Source: Urechis unicinctus | Taxonomy: Eukaryota > Annelida > Polychaeta > Xenopneusta > Urechidae | DNA length: 64,000 nt | Assembly (NCBI GenBank): GCA_034190875.2 | Contig: CM067351.1 | Coordinates: 8,109,634-8,173,633 of the forward strand | Direction: 5' to 3' | Shown here: in pieces, positions 15,000 through 28,400 of the stretch | Layout: the number at the start of each line of letters is the position of its first letter | Numbering within the stretch: position 1 is the first letter of the stretch | Notes under the pieces: generated by a model | Seen by the model: only the letters and a program-made list of their open reading frames with translations | Told to the model about the DNA's origin: nothing | The model's database searches: none | Made by a program: the position numbers and the translations under genes

Positions 15000-16862
15000 C
15001 TGAATTGAAACCCTAGTGTTATGACCGCCGTGGATATAGACGCAGATCCTCAGTAGCTCTGGACACGGGAATGTACGCAATGGTCGATGAGGATAAAGAA
15101 CAAAATAGCAAATATTCCATTGGGGTCTGGCTACTTTAGATTGCGTCAGATCGATGCTCTGTGTACTTGGCCACATGCAAATATACCACAAATATCGGAA
15201 AGTAAAAGCAGTAGAGTAAAAGTCCAAGGGTACACATCACAATAATGAGAACATAGGTTAAAAGTGAACGTTGATACAGAGGAACAACCTCATGTTTAAG
15301 GCTCGATTTTATATCATTTATTTGCATTCATGACGATATGCTAAATAAAACGATCGTATGGTGCATATATGAACATATATTGGTGATGACCAAGGTTTTC
15401 ACTTGAAGTGTACCTGTTGCGAAGCTGCACTCATCGTTACCGAAAATATGTATCATTGGCGGGTTATATTTGCTAAAGTATGTATTGAAAATGGAAAGAT
15501 GTTACTTTTTTATACCTTCACGCGTCAGTATTAATCCATCAACCGATGTGTTATTTCAACGTGACGTGATTTGTCTAGCTGCCATCGGTGTTATATTTGA
15601 ATGGTGCCCGGCGGAATATCCAGCTGTGATCAAATTACTACACTTATCAATGTCTGAGATAAAGTGAGCGCTGCGTGCCTGATAACTGATGGAAACTTCG
15701 AACTATCCGTTTTCCACCCAACACCCTGTACTAAGTCATATGAATTAGCACAGGCGCGTGAAACGGGCCACCAGAGTACAACACAACCGACTTAGACGAA
15801 GCACCATGAAATAAGGGACAGAGGTCACAAAGCTTGACATACTACATAAATAATGCCTAGAGCTGGTGATACGAGTGCCGCACCTCACACTGCGCAGGTG
15901 CGGAGTTTGAACTCTTCATATCAATAATATGATAACATGGAAAATGTCAGTGTTTCATAACGAATGGGATTTCGTGATACATGCAACATTCATTAAGATG
16001 TTTATCTAACGTCTTCAATTGAAGGGAACATATGCGCATGTGTCAGCGGTGTTGCGACCGCTATTAAAATTTTGACTCCAGTAGGTTGGTTGCCAGTTTT
16101 TAAAACTGACTTGTCAGCAAAAACATCTTTAGATATTCGCAGTCAATGGATTAACTAATGATGTTATTCCGATTATCGCTCGGTAGAGGGACACAAACTG
16201 ACAAAAATAAGCTCAGTGTGTCTGGTGCTATTATGTCGCTTCGCGATTTATCTCAACGATTTTACGTCAGCACGCAGTGTTGAAAAGCGTATTCTGATCG
16301 GAAGATATATAACCGTATTACCACAATTATGGTAACAACTTACTCTAGTTGTGAAAGAAACTATTTACCAAATCATCCCTGAGTGCAGATTTGGCGCTGG
16401 CAATGCTTCGAAAGGCTGAAAAGGTTTTACACCACCATCCTTCCCTAATGTTACCGCTGGCTGCTAGGTACGTATTTTAGCAATTAGCTATGGGCTTCAG
16501 TGAATCCAAATCGCTCCATGCTAAGGTGTGAGGTTTCTGTCTGAACCACAAAAGACCAACGTCGTTGTGATATTAGGCGTCGGTTAGGCTGCACATCAGC
16601 CCGACTAGTCATTATCGGGAGAGTCATCCAACCGATGGGCTTCTTATGCCAATATTATGTAGATATCATAAATAATAATCGAAAGAATATCATTAGCAAT
16701 TAATCACTCATATGTGTATTTTCTTTTGCTGCAGTAAACCTTCCGCCAGTCGAGCCGTAGCAGTATAGTTTATTTCCCTTTGAGCAAGTATGTTTGCTTA
16801 GTCGGGTGTTTATTGGCACAAGCTCTGGGGAATGTGTTGAGTGGTGAGAGTGGGTCGGACAC

Positions 16863-17125
16863 ATCAGCCGCCGAACGAAAACATTCTGTCAGCTCGTTAA
16901 TCTGCGTCATCATGTGATTAATCACTCTGTGGTTACATCAAAAACGAGGCTAACTGCTACAAATGGTCTACCTGTTACCCGGGGCGTGATTGATAACACG
17001 ACTGGTACCATCACTTACGCTGCCTATTTGTTAAACAAGCGGCGTAGATGCAACACCACATGTTGCCTCACTCATCCGATCGTTCACCTGCTACCAATTG
17101 TCAAGGCTTGCAAGCCGTTGATTCC
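16863..17125 (+). repeat. Dispersed old repeat, member 1
   Basis: Similar in order and wording to 22396-22540 and 25275-25432. Shared marks are a TCGTTAAYCTGCGT-like start, a GCTAC(A/T)AATGGTCTAC-like middle, and a CGTTCACCTGCT end followed by AAGGCTTGCAAGCC. The end also resembles 7000-7050 region sequence of copy A near 6920-6950 (TCACCTGCTG then GGCAAGCC). Non-coding, family unknown. Confidence 0.55.
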
Positions 17126-17546
17126 TATAGTATGGTAAATATGTGAGCCATACTTACTAACGAATAAAAAACACACTAGCTAACTAACGTACTAACAAAC
17201 TAATTATTTATCGACCTAACTATAGACGGATTCGCTACGAGATGAAGTGTGGATTGCACATATTTTGCCTGTTGGAACCATCACCAACATTCAAACCCTA
17301 ATAATTATTGTCGAATGATAGCGGCAAACAATGACAGCGCACCCCACCTTCGTTTTCTACCAGCAATACATCTGTCCTGCACAACTGGTGCTGCTTGGCC
17401 TAAAGAGGCGCTGGTTCCGCAAAAGTAGTAGATTGCATGTATTATCCTTGTTGTATATGTAAACAGCTACATCACCCCTAGAACAATATGTTATCATCTA
17501 CCTTCCAGCGACAATTACATGAAAATGCTTGACACGCAGCGTATGT

Positions 17547-17597
17547 AGGCTATAAATAGGGATTGTACAGAAAATAGGGATTGTACATAAAATAATT
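17547..17597. repeat. Short minisatellite, 18-base unit
   Basis: Nearly three tandem copies of a unit reading AATAGGGATTGTACAGAA. The inverted counterpart is at 63114-63174, where the unit is also present three times. Confidence 0.8.
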
Positions 17598-17605
17598 AAG
17601 GATAT

Positions 17606-18169
17606 TTTATAATATGATTACTGGCCAACCTCATGCCAGCAACATACAGATGACATGAGTAAATGTTATATCCTACATGTAAGGACACATTTATAATTAC
17701 GTGGCCTATCGCATAGTTGCTAAAAAAGGTACTTAATAGGATGAGTCAGAAGAGGCGCTTTCTATTTGTGTCACAGGATAAGACAATGATCGACTTTTTA
17801 TGAAAACATCCAATTATCCGGTTACCTGTATATGAGAAGCACCTGCTTTAGGTGCGAGCTGTCAGCTAGGCAGGTGCATTCACTCATGGTGTGGCTAATT
17901 TGACCATTACGGTTTCTGTAATCCTTTAGGTAAGTTAAGTTTTATCAACAAACTTGGCTACGTTCGATGCTATCTAACCTTACAGAGGCATACACGTGTT
18001 TAATAACGTTTATTCAGTACGTTCGTTTACTAATGTTAATGATACATTGGGCATCGAATAAAGCGTTTTGCATGAATATAAGGTCTGATTAGCGTACGAG
18101 ATGGTGATAATGGCATTATTAATTAAGGACGATTTCTCCACTTTGTTTATAGATAACCTAATCCTCTAT
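17606..18169. other. No feature recognised
   Basis: AT-rich DNA without a convincing open frame or repeat shared within the window. Confidence 0.4.
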
Positions 18170-18600
18170 TAAATCCAGTTTTCGAAACCTCTAAGGTTTG
18201 AGATTGACTAGGCATCTGTGAAAACAATTGCGGTTATTTTTCGCTTAACATGCTTCGGAGAATAGCACTGAATGTTACATCACTCAGCCGAAATTACGCA
18301 ACTTAAAAGAGCCAACATCCGTTCACCTGGCACTGTGGGTGACAGTTAAACAAACGATGGATTTACGCCGCGTGGCGAAGTCACAGCCGCATCATCTCGG
18401 TACGCCACATACATTCTACAAACATGTCAGATGTTGCGGGATTTGTGCGGAGGGAAACACCGTTTTTTGCAAGGCCATACATATGAAAACACTGTACCAT
18501 TTCCTATTGAGCTATATACGAGAGGAAGGACGGCTCGCATTTGATACTAGTGTTTAAGGAGATATCTACTGTATCTATAACGGCAATGAGATGGAGCCTT
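18170..18600 (+). repeat. Strongly diverged fragment of the long repeat
   Basis: Order and wording follow copy A 4710-5100 and then about 6100-6150: CCTCTAAGGTTTGAGATTGA for copy A's CCTCCAAGCTTTGAGATTGA, then the TTCACCTGGCA motif, a CAGTTAAACAAAC segment, and a GAGATATC...GCCTTCTG segment. Mismatches and gaps are much more frequent than between A, B and C, so this is an older copy. Confidence 0.5.
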
Positions 18601-21600
18601 CTGTATATAGTGAATTGTCGTTTATCGGCGCCAAAACAATAAATCAACTGTTAATTACAGTAGCATCATTAGATTGTAGATGTTTAACTTTTACCATCAG
18701 CCACAATAAACTCTTATGGTAAAATCTGCTGTAATAATGGGCTGCATAACGCACATATTGGCAGCTCTCTTGGGTAGTCTATGTTCGCATGAGTTTGTCA
18801 TTTAATTATCATGCTTTTTTTAGAAGTAACGACTGACAGTTTCGTGGCAAAATCATTGGTATTCAGCTAGGTTTGCCACTTACCCCACATCAGCTGTCGC
18901 AGCAGCACCAAGGTCTAATTAGTTTGTAGGTTTCCCCAATGTTTAGTTTTCTAGGAAACGTGCATGGCCAACGACATCAGATGACTGAGTAATTTTCATA
19001 GAGCATTTGGTTCATTAGATTACTATCTATATGGTCTATCTGAGCTTGTACACAATACAATTTCACAACACATTATCAGTAGATCTTTATTTGCGAGTTA
19101 ACCGCTTATATGTATATATTTCTTGCACAAAGAAAGCATGCAAACGATATTTATCCGAAAACAAAGAAGACGCGACATGTACTCATAGTGAGATTCAATG
19201 TCTGACGTTACCGCTTGTTTCAAGTGGCTTTATTAATCCAACCACTTGCAATATAGCTATAGTCAATCAAAGCAGCATTCATTCGGTGTCAGGTTCAACG
19301 TTTACGTTTGTCGCTTTTGACCAATTACTACACGAAATTGGCGCCTTAAAAACATACCTTGAATCTGGTTCTCAGAGCGATGCAAATAAGAAACAACCGG
19401 GTTTTTGCCCACATCTGCTAGTTTAAAGCTGCTGATGTCTAGTAGACAATGTGTCTTGCACGAACCATATTAGCCTTTAAATGAGCTACCTGGCATTGGT
19501 AAGGCCACATACAGCATACAAAGCTGGTAATCTTTTTTCCGCATATCATTGCCTGCAAAACTAGGGGGTCGGTCAATGAACTTTTTACAACGGCATTGTT
19601 ATGACATATGAGGATATGCACCTTTCTAATGACACAGCACAGGACAATGTATCTGTTGCGATGATACCTCTGGAACATCCTTACTTGCCCAAACGATATA
19701 GGGCTAGACGATGATGATCAACAGCGCTCTGGGTGAGTAATAGTGTATTTCTCTCAGCTCCTGCACATTTAAGAAATGAGATCTTGCAGCGAAATCCAAT
19801 ATGACGAAAGTGTCCAGTTTATAGTAGGCGAACACGACCACTTGATAGTATCAGAATTGTCCTGTGGATGAATGGCGCATAAGTTAAATGTTAGTACAAG
19901 CATTGGTGAATCTATCAGCTGAGCGTATCTGCATTGCTCTGTGGGAAAGGCATGTAGCTTTGGAGTGTTATTGACATGACGTTTGGTGGAAGTCATGAAT
20001 TACATTGCGCTCGGGTGACGTGGATTGAAATGGTTGCAATTACTTTCCATCGAACAATGGCATGTTATTCGCGCAGAGTGAAGCTGGCCCGAGCTCATTA
20101 GTCTAGTTTGGTGAACGTTGAGGAGTTCTGATCGGAAGGGACAGCTGACGATCATGGGATGGACATAACATGTGTTCTATACAAGGCATGTGAGATGTAT
20201 CTCGAGGATAGCTGATCGGATCGCATCACCATGGTAGCATTCAAAACGATCGACTTTTAAAAGAGGAGCTTTCAAGCAAAATTATATTAATGGCAAGTAG
20301 GGTATCCGACCGAAGAATAATAATTTCATGCATGAAATGTTAGCAGCGGATGTCTCCCAATAACATAAATAATTGTAGAAACAAGGGGATTGCATCACTA
20401 TCGCTTGGTCTTTGTCTGGAATTCATGCATTGTACCGTCTAAAATTATTAATATAAACCTGCGACAGATGCATTGCGGGCAGTTGTTTATACTATAATAT
20501 AACTTCACCTAATTCGAGAACCGACCCAAAAAATTGCAGCGGTCTGTTGCGTTGTTGTGCTGTACATCATCCGACTGATATTCACGCTTTACTCCACTAG
20601 AATCACAGTGCGAGTAGTATATATACAACGAGTGTATCAATAAGTACACATGTACAATCATAACGTCCGCAATTGATACCAGACGAATAGAGGCGTTTAA
20701 CGGTCCTGACATTAAGGATTACACGAACGAGTGTAAATTGTCGTTTGAAGCTGTTAAATAGTCGGACGATGCGTAGTAATACAGGTGATCGTACAGTGTT
20801 GATGTACAATGCGTTCGATGTAATAGAGTGTCGGCATGCACGGCTGGATATGGCACCCGAGTAAGTGCAGCGGGAAGCTCAGTAGCTGTCCATTTGCTTG
20901 TTAGTGTTATCATTTTATTAACTGGAAAAAGTAAACCGGTGGGCCTCTTGAACAGTTGTCAAATAGATGGCTTTGCATTCCATTAATATCTTTCAAAGTA
21001 TGCCGTGAGATGCATTTAAATAAACTTTGATTGAGCTTGAGGAATATAATTATCTTCATAGGAAAACAAAGAATCTGACCTTGGTTGCTTGGTAAGAGGA
21101 CCGCTGAGTAAGGTTGTTGGGTTGGTCAGAGCGCCAACTCGTAGCTCCATAACTGTAGCTGGTAAATGAGTTGTTATGGCTGGGGGTGAATTGTTTTATC
21201 TAATTAACGCAAAGAGTTTCCTACGTTGCGAAATACTGATTATCAATAATTATAATTAATTACTTCATCAATGAAATAACCAACCCTGGGTGCAGATCAA
21301 AGCAAGGATGAGGCACTATAAGCTTGCTGAACGTTCATGTCAGGAGCCTTTTATCTCATCAGTGCACTATACGTAGTGTAAACCGCTTGCTGTCCCGTTA
21401 AGAATGTTTTATCCCACAGGAAGCAATTACAAACTAATAGCTACTATTTGCGTCGACCGTGCAGCGTCAGGCTGCTGTCTGAAAAAACAAAGAGCCATCT
21501 TTTAGGTAATAGGGGCGTCGTCTCGGCTGCAAGCAAAACGTGCTCCTGCAGAAACGTTCTAAATGCCATTGCTAACGCGTTCGTAATGCAACTATATGTT

Positions 21601-22394
21601 TTTCTGAATGAAATTGTTATCGACTTTTTACGCAGATTATCATAAGGAATAATTTTTGGCAAGTCAATCATCTACGCGCATTCAGTTGATAATGCGGTGC
21701 ATGATGTATAAAAGAGCGTGACTGGTGTGTGCCACGCTGATCTTCAAGACCTCCCGATTCCATCCTCACATTGACTTCCGTCTTCGTACCATTAGCGTTT
21801 CACTTATCAAGTCATTGGTAAAGATATCAGATTCCTATCGAAAACCAGTTACTATGTGCATGATCGATTGAGAATAGTGTATATTCTTCTCTGCAGCCTA
21901 TAAGTTGAACATAGGCACCATAAACACATCGGCACGTTTGCGTCACTCTTCAAAGCGGCTTCGTAGAAATCCATCGCCAGCGCAGCTTCGGGGATATACA
22001 ACACTTACTGGTAATTGTCTAATTAGACAACCAGTTTAAGCGGCTAATTTTGCAAATATATAAAACACACTTCTCAATGACAAATAAAGCTCACAGAAGG
22101 TATGTCTGATAGGTAGTAAGGTAACTGGTGCTGGAAGTCAACATGTTATATGATCCCTAACTTGATAAATACTTAAGCTGTCCTCAGTCGTATCGCATTG
22201 CGTTTAGAACAACATCAGTAATTAGGGGCATGTAATTGTCATGGGGCGGATAGTTTGAATCTAGCTGAATTTAGAACAACATTGAATATTTAACTTTTTG
22301 GATAAATTGGAAAGTCTAAAGGCGTTGCCTGACCTACTAGGCTAAGTTATGTAAAGTGTGTGAATGGTTAAGTATCTGTCTGCTCTGCTGATCT
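18601..22394. other. Long stretch with no convincing gene
   Basis: Several open frames of 60-131 codons occur, but none has recognisable motifs, a splice-site context or a second copy. The longest (19031-19426) is listed separately. No repeat shared with the rest of the window was seen except possible traces of the long repeat up to about 18780. Confidence 0.45.
19031..19426 (+). CDS. 131-codon open frame, unknown, probably not a gene
   Basis: The longest frame in the window that is neither microsatellite, SINE nor retroelement. It starts with ATG at 19031. The predicted product has a Tyr/Leu-rich N-terminus, a Cys/Lys patch (SCTKKACKRYL near residues 41-51) and a Ser/Thr-rich middle. I see no signal peptide, clear membrane span or family motif. 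Base composition is like the surroundings and there is no second copy to test for selection. A 393-base open frame is long for AT-rich DNA but not impossible by chance. Kept only as a candidate exon. Confidence 0.1.
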   Translation: MVYLSLYTIQFHNTLSVDLYLRVNRLYVYISCTKKACKRYLSENKEDATCTHSEIQCLTLPLVSSGFINPTTCNIAIVNQSSIHSVSGSTFTFVAFDQLLHEIGALKTYLESGSQSDANKKQPGFCPHLLV

Positions 22395-22395
22395 C

Positions 22396-22540
22396 CGACC
22401 CAAGACGTTCGGTCACCTCGTTAACCTGCGTTATCAGTAAAAAACTAATACAATATCACAAGAAAAACCTGCTACTAATAGTCTACTGAATACCGGAGCC
22501 AAGAATGATAGCAATGCCTTAAAGTCAATTGCGCCGCTCA
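22396..22540 (+). repeat. Dispersed old repeat, member 2
   Basis: Matches member 1 (16863-17125) in a TCACCTCGTTAACCTGCGTT start, a GCTACTAATAGTCTACTGAAT middle segment and a diverged tail. Non-coding. Confidence 0.5.
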
Positions 22541-22598
22541 GTTTCTAACATGCGTATGATGCATCAATCATCATAAACACCACAATCCCGTCACCTGC

Positions 22599-23046
<448 letters not shown>

Positions 23047-25274
23047 CATGACCGATAAGGAGGAATCTGATGTGATGCTCTGGTAGTAAATCTTTAGCAT
23101 CATCTGAACTACCTACCACTACCAACCACCAAACTGCCGCATGTTTGTATTAAGAATAAAGATACGGTAGCGTAGCTCGGTAAAAACGACCCCTATAGCG
23201 ACTAACATAATGCCGTTGCACAATAATGCACGCCAGAATTCGGGAATAAACAAGCGTCTATCACTTTATCCTGTGCTTATACTACTTCATGGCATTAATT
23301 CCACCGCATTACTTTCTTTAAATCCACATCAAGGTTATATTTGCGTGGTCGTGCCCTTGATTGTCGAATGAATGAAGGAAATTGATGTATATACGTAAAA
23401 TACCAAAATGGAAGCTTTTTTTTCCCCCCCAAAACGACGCCATAGAGGTAACTGCATACTTTGGCCGTCTTGTCGAGTCAGCAAATTAAGCACTTAGCGG
23501 GTTCCACAGCAAATGAGAGCCAACATATCGCGTCAAAAGTTGAAGATAAATATTCCAGAACGTATCAAGTCTACCGCCCATGAATCACTGTACATTAGCA
23601 TTAACTTTGTAGGGGTTGCCCGTGTGGTTTTCGCCTCAGGTGCCTTATAATATGTCGGAGCAGTTACATTTAAAAGTATCAGGCTCTGACAAATGATGGG
23701 ACGTGCGCACATCTCAAGGTTGAGCTATCGAATATTATCATCATGAACAATTACAAATCAAACAAACGCAAACTGTTCATATATATTAAACAAAAATGCA
23801 AAAATATGAAAATAATAAGATATGGCAACAGGTTGCATTTGTTAATATCTAACATGGTAAATCGGCTTATTACGATTCGACTTGTCTAATCGCCGCGAGG
23901 CGCCCCTATTTTTTACTCGAGTGCTATATTGGTAACGGCATAGATCCTTTAACACCTTGGAGCATGATATTTATCACCTGTCGCAGGTTTCAGCACTTAG
24001 ATTAGAGCAAACGATTTATAAACCTGACTTCTATATTATCAGATATGCCGTTGAATTTAAATACCTAATTCAAAGGCAGAGCAAAGTTGAAACAAGTGAC
24101 TATTCCGTTAGATCGGCAAAATTAATAGCACTCGATGACTATACATTTAAAATATATTTTAACTGTATCATCCCCTCATGGCACAGCAAAGGACCGGTCT
24201 TTTAAGCTGTACTTTTTGTGTTCTGCACAGTGCAAGATGCAAAACAAAAACATCCTAATGCTACCTTCCACTGTCCCATCATTTGGTAGGTATATGCGAG
24301 TGTAAAGTTCGACAACAACGCAGCAACCTTTCCTAATTAAAAAACAGCATCTATGCAGATGGCACAAACGATGGCCAGATTTTATTAACTCGGTTTATGA
24401 GTAGAGGGTGTGGATTGTTTCGACGTAAGAAGCGGCATGCAGAATCGTAGATAGGAGACGCTCTAAACTTAAGTGGACTTTGTTCTGATATACCTGTCAA
24501 TGGTCAATTAAGACGACCAGCCATTGATATAAGACAACTCCTGGAGGAAACGAAATGCTTAATTTTGACTTAGAATATTTGAGTTCAGGAGCGTTTTTAA
24601 ACCAAACATAGTGTGTTCTTGTTATTTGTCCAAGAGAAGGATTGCTCAGTTTCAGTATTTGTTGAGGATGTGGACATAAGGGATCAGCAGTGACACAGTT
24701 ATTCATTATGACAGACGATTTTTATCAGATATTAGTGGTATAGACAAGCAACCAATTCCTTTAAACTATAGCAGCTGTGGATTCTTTGCTCGTGCGCGTG
24801 GAACTTTCATTCAGCAAGGCTAATGAGGTTTACAAATATAACAATGGTACATCTGTATATTTCTTCATAGCGCCGCCCATCAATCAGCAATTGCCTTATT
24901 TGTAATGGGTAATTTGGACGCTAACGACCTGTCTTAGAATAGGCAGTTCCTCATTAGCAGCCATAAAACGCTTTGAAATTGTTTCCGTGGAAAGATTGGA
25001 TGGTACAAAAAACAAACGCACGCCAATTCAGCACGATTTGATGTTTATGAGAAAAGAACTTTATTCTATATTGTTTATCGCACTGTATTTATTCTGCTCT
25101 TAATAGCCCAAGCGTCTTAATATCGGTAAATGAAACACAGGGACCATTGAATCCGCGAAAATGAAAAGTTTCTGCTGTGTGTGATATCGCGCTGTCTAAT
25201 AAAGTTTTATAGTACCTTGAATCCTTATTAACACTGGTATGTAAATTATCCATCACTTTTGCTAACACGAGCAT
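23047..25274. other. No gene recognised
   Basis: AT-rich DNA with short chance open frames and a poly-T/poly-C run near 23415-23430. No repeat or RNA gene was identified. Confidence 0.45.
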
Positions 25275-25432
25275 ACGGATGAACCATCCAAATTGCTCCT
25301 AATAGTCACCTGGATACAAGGGAAGTGATCGATGGCACACACTGAACAGGCACTTATGCTGCCCGTACTTTTTAAACAAACAATAAACACACCACCATCC
25401 GTTCACCTGCTTCCCATTGCTAAGGCGTAGAA
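25275..25432 (+). repeat. Dispersed old repeat, member 3
   Basis: Matches member 1 in a CCTAATAGTCACCTGGATAC middle segment, a CACTTATGCTGCC segment, TTAAACAAACAATA, and an end reading CCGTTCACCTGCTTCCCATT then GCTAAGGCG. Non-coding. Confidence 0.5.
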
Positions 25433-28400
25433 AACAGGGTTAACCTTTTGTTAATTTAACTTTTTGAACCACCCATACTGACTGAATTGCTGGATAGATT
25501 AGCAACAGGTGTAGGCATAACCTTAATGCATTATTATTCAGTCATGATTGTTAAACAGCAATAACTGTTAACTGTATCTGCTTCCTTCAAGTACTTCAAA
25601 GTAAATGAATTACTGCTGAGTATACTCGGTATAGGAGATTTGTCAAACCATGTAGCTTCCTCAGCGCCGAAGCCGGTAACTGAGCAGTCGTCGCTTATTT
25701 CCCTTATGAATCAGAGAAGAGGCAGAAACAGCACTAGACCATTGTACTGACCGGTGGGGTACGTCATCCAAAGAAAAATTATTGTTCGTGCAAGTGACGC
25801 AGCAGTTGTAATGTATGATTGCAGCTGGCAAGTTGTTTATCTGTTTTATTGCACTTTTAAGAATGAATCTGACACATGTGTAAGTTAGGAATCATCTTGA
25901 TAGAATGCATCTGGCAGTGTGATGTAAATGAAAATGATAGATGGCTGTGGTCGCACCTTCATTACGTTAATCGCCAAATTATATAAAAGGTACAGCAATC
26001 GATCTGTTACCCGGATGTTATGATGTGCTTTACACTAGGATTCGCTCTTCAAGAGATAGAAGTAGCCTGGCGAGGCAAAAAAAACCTCCAATGGCTTGAC
26101 CGTATTCATTCAACTTTTGCTTTTGTAAATATCACCGACTCCTGATATTTATTTCACTCGTTGTTGGCATGTTTTTCCAAAGCGAAACCACAGTTAACAA
26201 TGGGATTGAAGCAAATTATAGAAAGCCGGCGAGTCATGGTCAGTGGCTGAATTTTACAGAGTGCGCTCATGCTAATCGCTTGGTGTCAGGGTTAACCATG
26301 TTACGACGTGACAGACGTTAACTATTTGTGTTATAATTATGATGTTTCATATCATGTGATGCTTTGCTATCCGGACATGAGGCGACAGTCTCGGTTGAGG
26401 TGACTACACTGACGCATCATCCCCTGCACTCGAAAGCTACGCAGAGTACTTATCATAGCCCGAATAATCCCAGACACCATTGCAGTGCAGGAAAACTAAA
26501 GCTTCATATAATTGCATGTGTCGCTGCCAGATGTAATATTTTGCGAAACAAATCACTCTAAACCACTTTTTAGCTCAACTGAGAAAGGTTAGGTTATAAT
26601 ACACTAGGCACTTAACATGTTGGACAGGTTGCAATGTTACGATGCCACTAAAAGTGAACGCGTCGAAGAAGTATACCATGCATTAACCGTACATGACAGC
26701 TGCGATGCTTATTACAGGCAGAAATAGTTGAACTGTCACATTGGACACAGCAAACCTTCGCTTCTCGGACCTTTTTAGTGGCTTTTTGGTTGTGTTATGG
26801 GAAACCATAACCACTAATAAGCAGCCGATAATGCAAATAATGGCAGACGTCAAATGTTGCTCACGTAACATCAAGTCACATGAAAATATTCTTCCTAATA
26901 TAATCGTGTTCATTATAAGAAACCCTAGCACAAGAATACCCCATCCTTTACTAGACAGGCAGTTTTAATTGACAAGTCAGAGGCAATGATACATCGGCTA
27001 GTTATTTGCTATCGGTATAAACATACAAATTGGTACAATATGGTAAATAAAGGGTACAAATGGCTAAATAATTTGACATAATTTTTTTGGTGTAATTACA
27101 AATATTGGCGGTTTAATTTAGGATATAATCGTGATGATAAAAACGATGATAAGGTGAAACATTGGTCTGCGATTATCACCCACGAATCTTTCATTAACCA
27201 CCATGGACAATACTGTTTATTTGCTGATTAGGCATTTTGATGGCGGGTTACCATATCATCGTTCACGAAAGGGTGGGGCGGGGGATGAAAGGTTGTCTAT
27301 TGAGACTAGTCTGTGAATACCGATTTTGTTGTGGGTCCATTCTGGTAGCTACATTTTGACAGGTTCATTAAAATCTCGCTTGTGAGGGCAGGCGCTGTTT
27401 TAAGAAGACAAATGATAAACATACCGATGGAAGGTCGGGTTGGGGCTGTGTGTACTGAATATTGTAGTATAAAACAGCGCGTTTAATCCAATGATGTTCA
27501 CAGTGATATCCATCTAATACAGAGTGCATAGCTATGCTTGTGGCAAAATTGAACGTTGCCATTGCCGTCATCTGAGGTCACCGTAACATAGAAACAATAT
27601 TTCAGAGTGTATCAATAGAGATGTACTTAATAACAGAACTGTACATCTATCTTGAAGGTATCTGTCACACAACAACTTTCTGCTCGTACTGCCTTTTAAA
27701 ATGATGTTATATCTCGCTTGTTCTGTATGTAGTTTAGAGCATGAGTAAACCAATATGAACATGACGAATTCGCTTGCATTATTCCCCGTTAAACGTCTCG
27801 CAGACCCTGTCGGACATGGAATAGTAAATCGTTATCGCTATGCATGAATGTACTCGCGGTTGTCGTTGGTAAATACGATCCATTATATCGGTAGCTAGTC
27901 ACCATTAAATAATGTGATTCAACAAATTAACACGCATACGCGATTGTTTTTAAAACTTATCGGTATTGCTTGAGATAGAAAGAATATTGTAACCTGTGAT
28001 TGAAACCACCCCTTGTTAATGGACACCTTATCTTTAGCTGCTTCTCGGATCACTGCCTTACATACGTCTCAATTTGTTTTATATAGGTACCTAAAACAGG
28101 TCACCCAAAAGTAAATCAGTTGCGCAATATATGCGATTCCACGTGATTCAACTGTATTGTATGCCCTCTTGTTTTCTGCCACGAATTGTTTACTCATTGA
28201 TTTTCCTATTTGCATTGTGAAATTTGAGGTTTTTGGTCAGAGTGGGAACAAGCTATATATTTACCCCTGATATATGTGAAAGAACAACCGTATTGTATCA
28301 GCAACCAGTTATAGAAACTGTGTATTGGTCAGCTAACATATATTGGAAAGTAAGTCAAATGATGTGGTTCATAACATCCGTGGGAAACCAGGGATTTATA

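Larger units (their letters stand above)
15000..17605. repeat. Left arm of a 46-kb-spaced inverted repeat
   Basis: 15000-15475 is the reverse complement of about 63520-64000, and roughly 17395-17605 matches 63095-63335 in reverse. The interior (about 15476-17394) is absent from the right arm, whose junction lies at a (TG)n run. Shared marks include a basic hydrophobic open frame (15136-15327 on minus, 63666-63881 on plus) and the 18-base minisatellite at 17547. The frame shows no protein family I know. Confidence 0.85.
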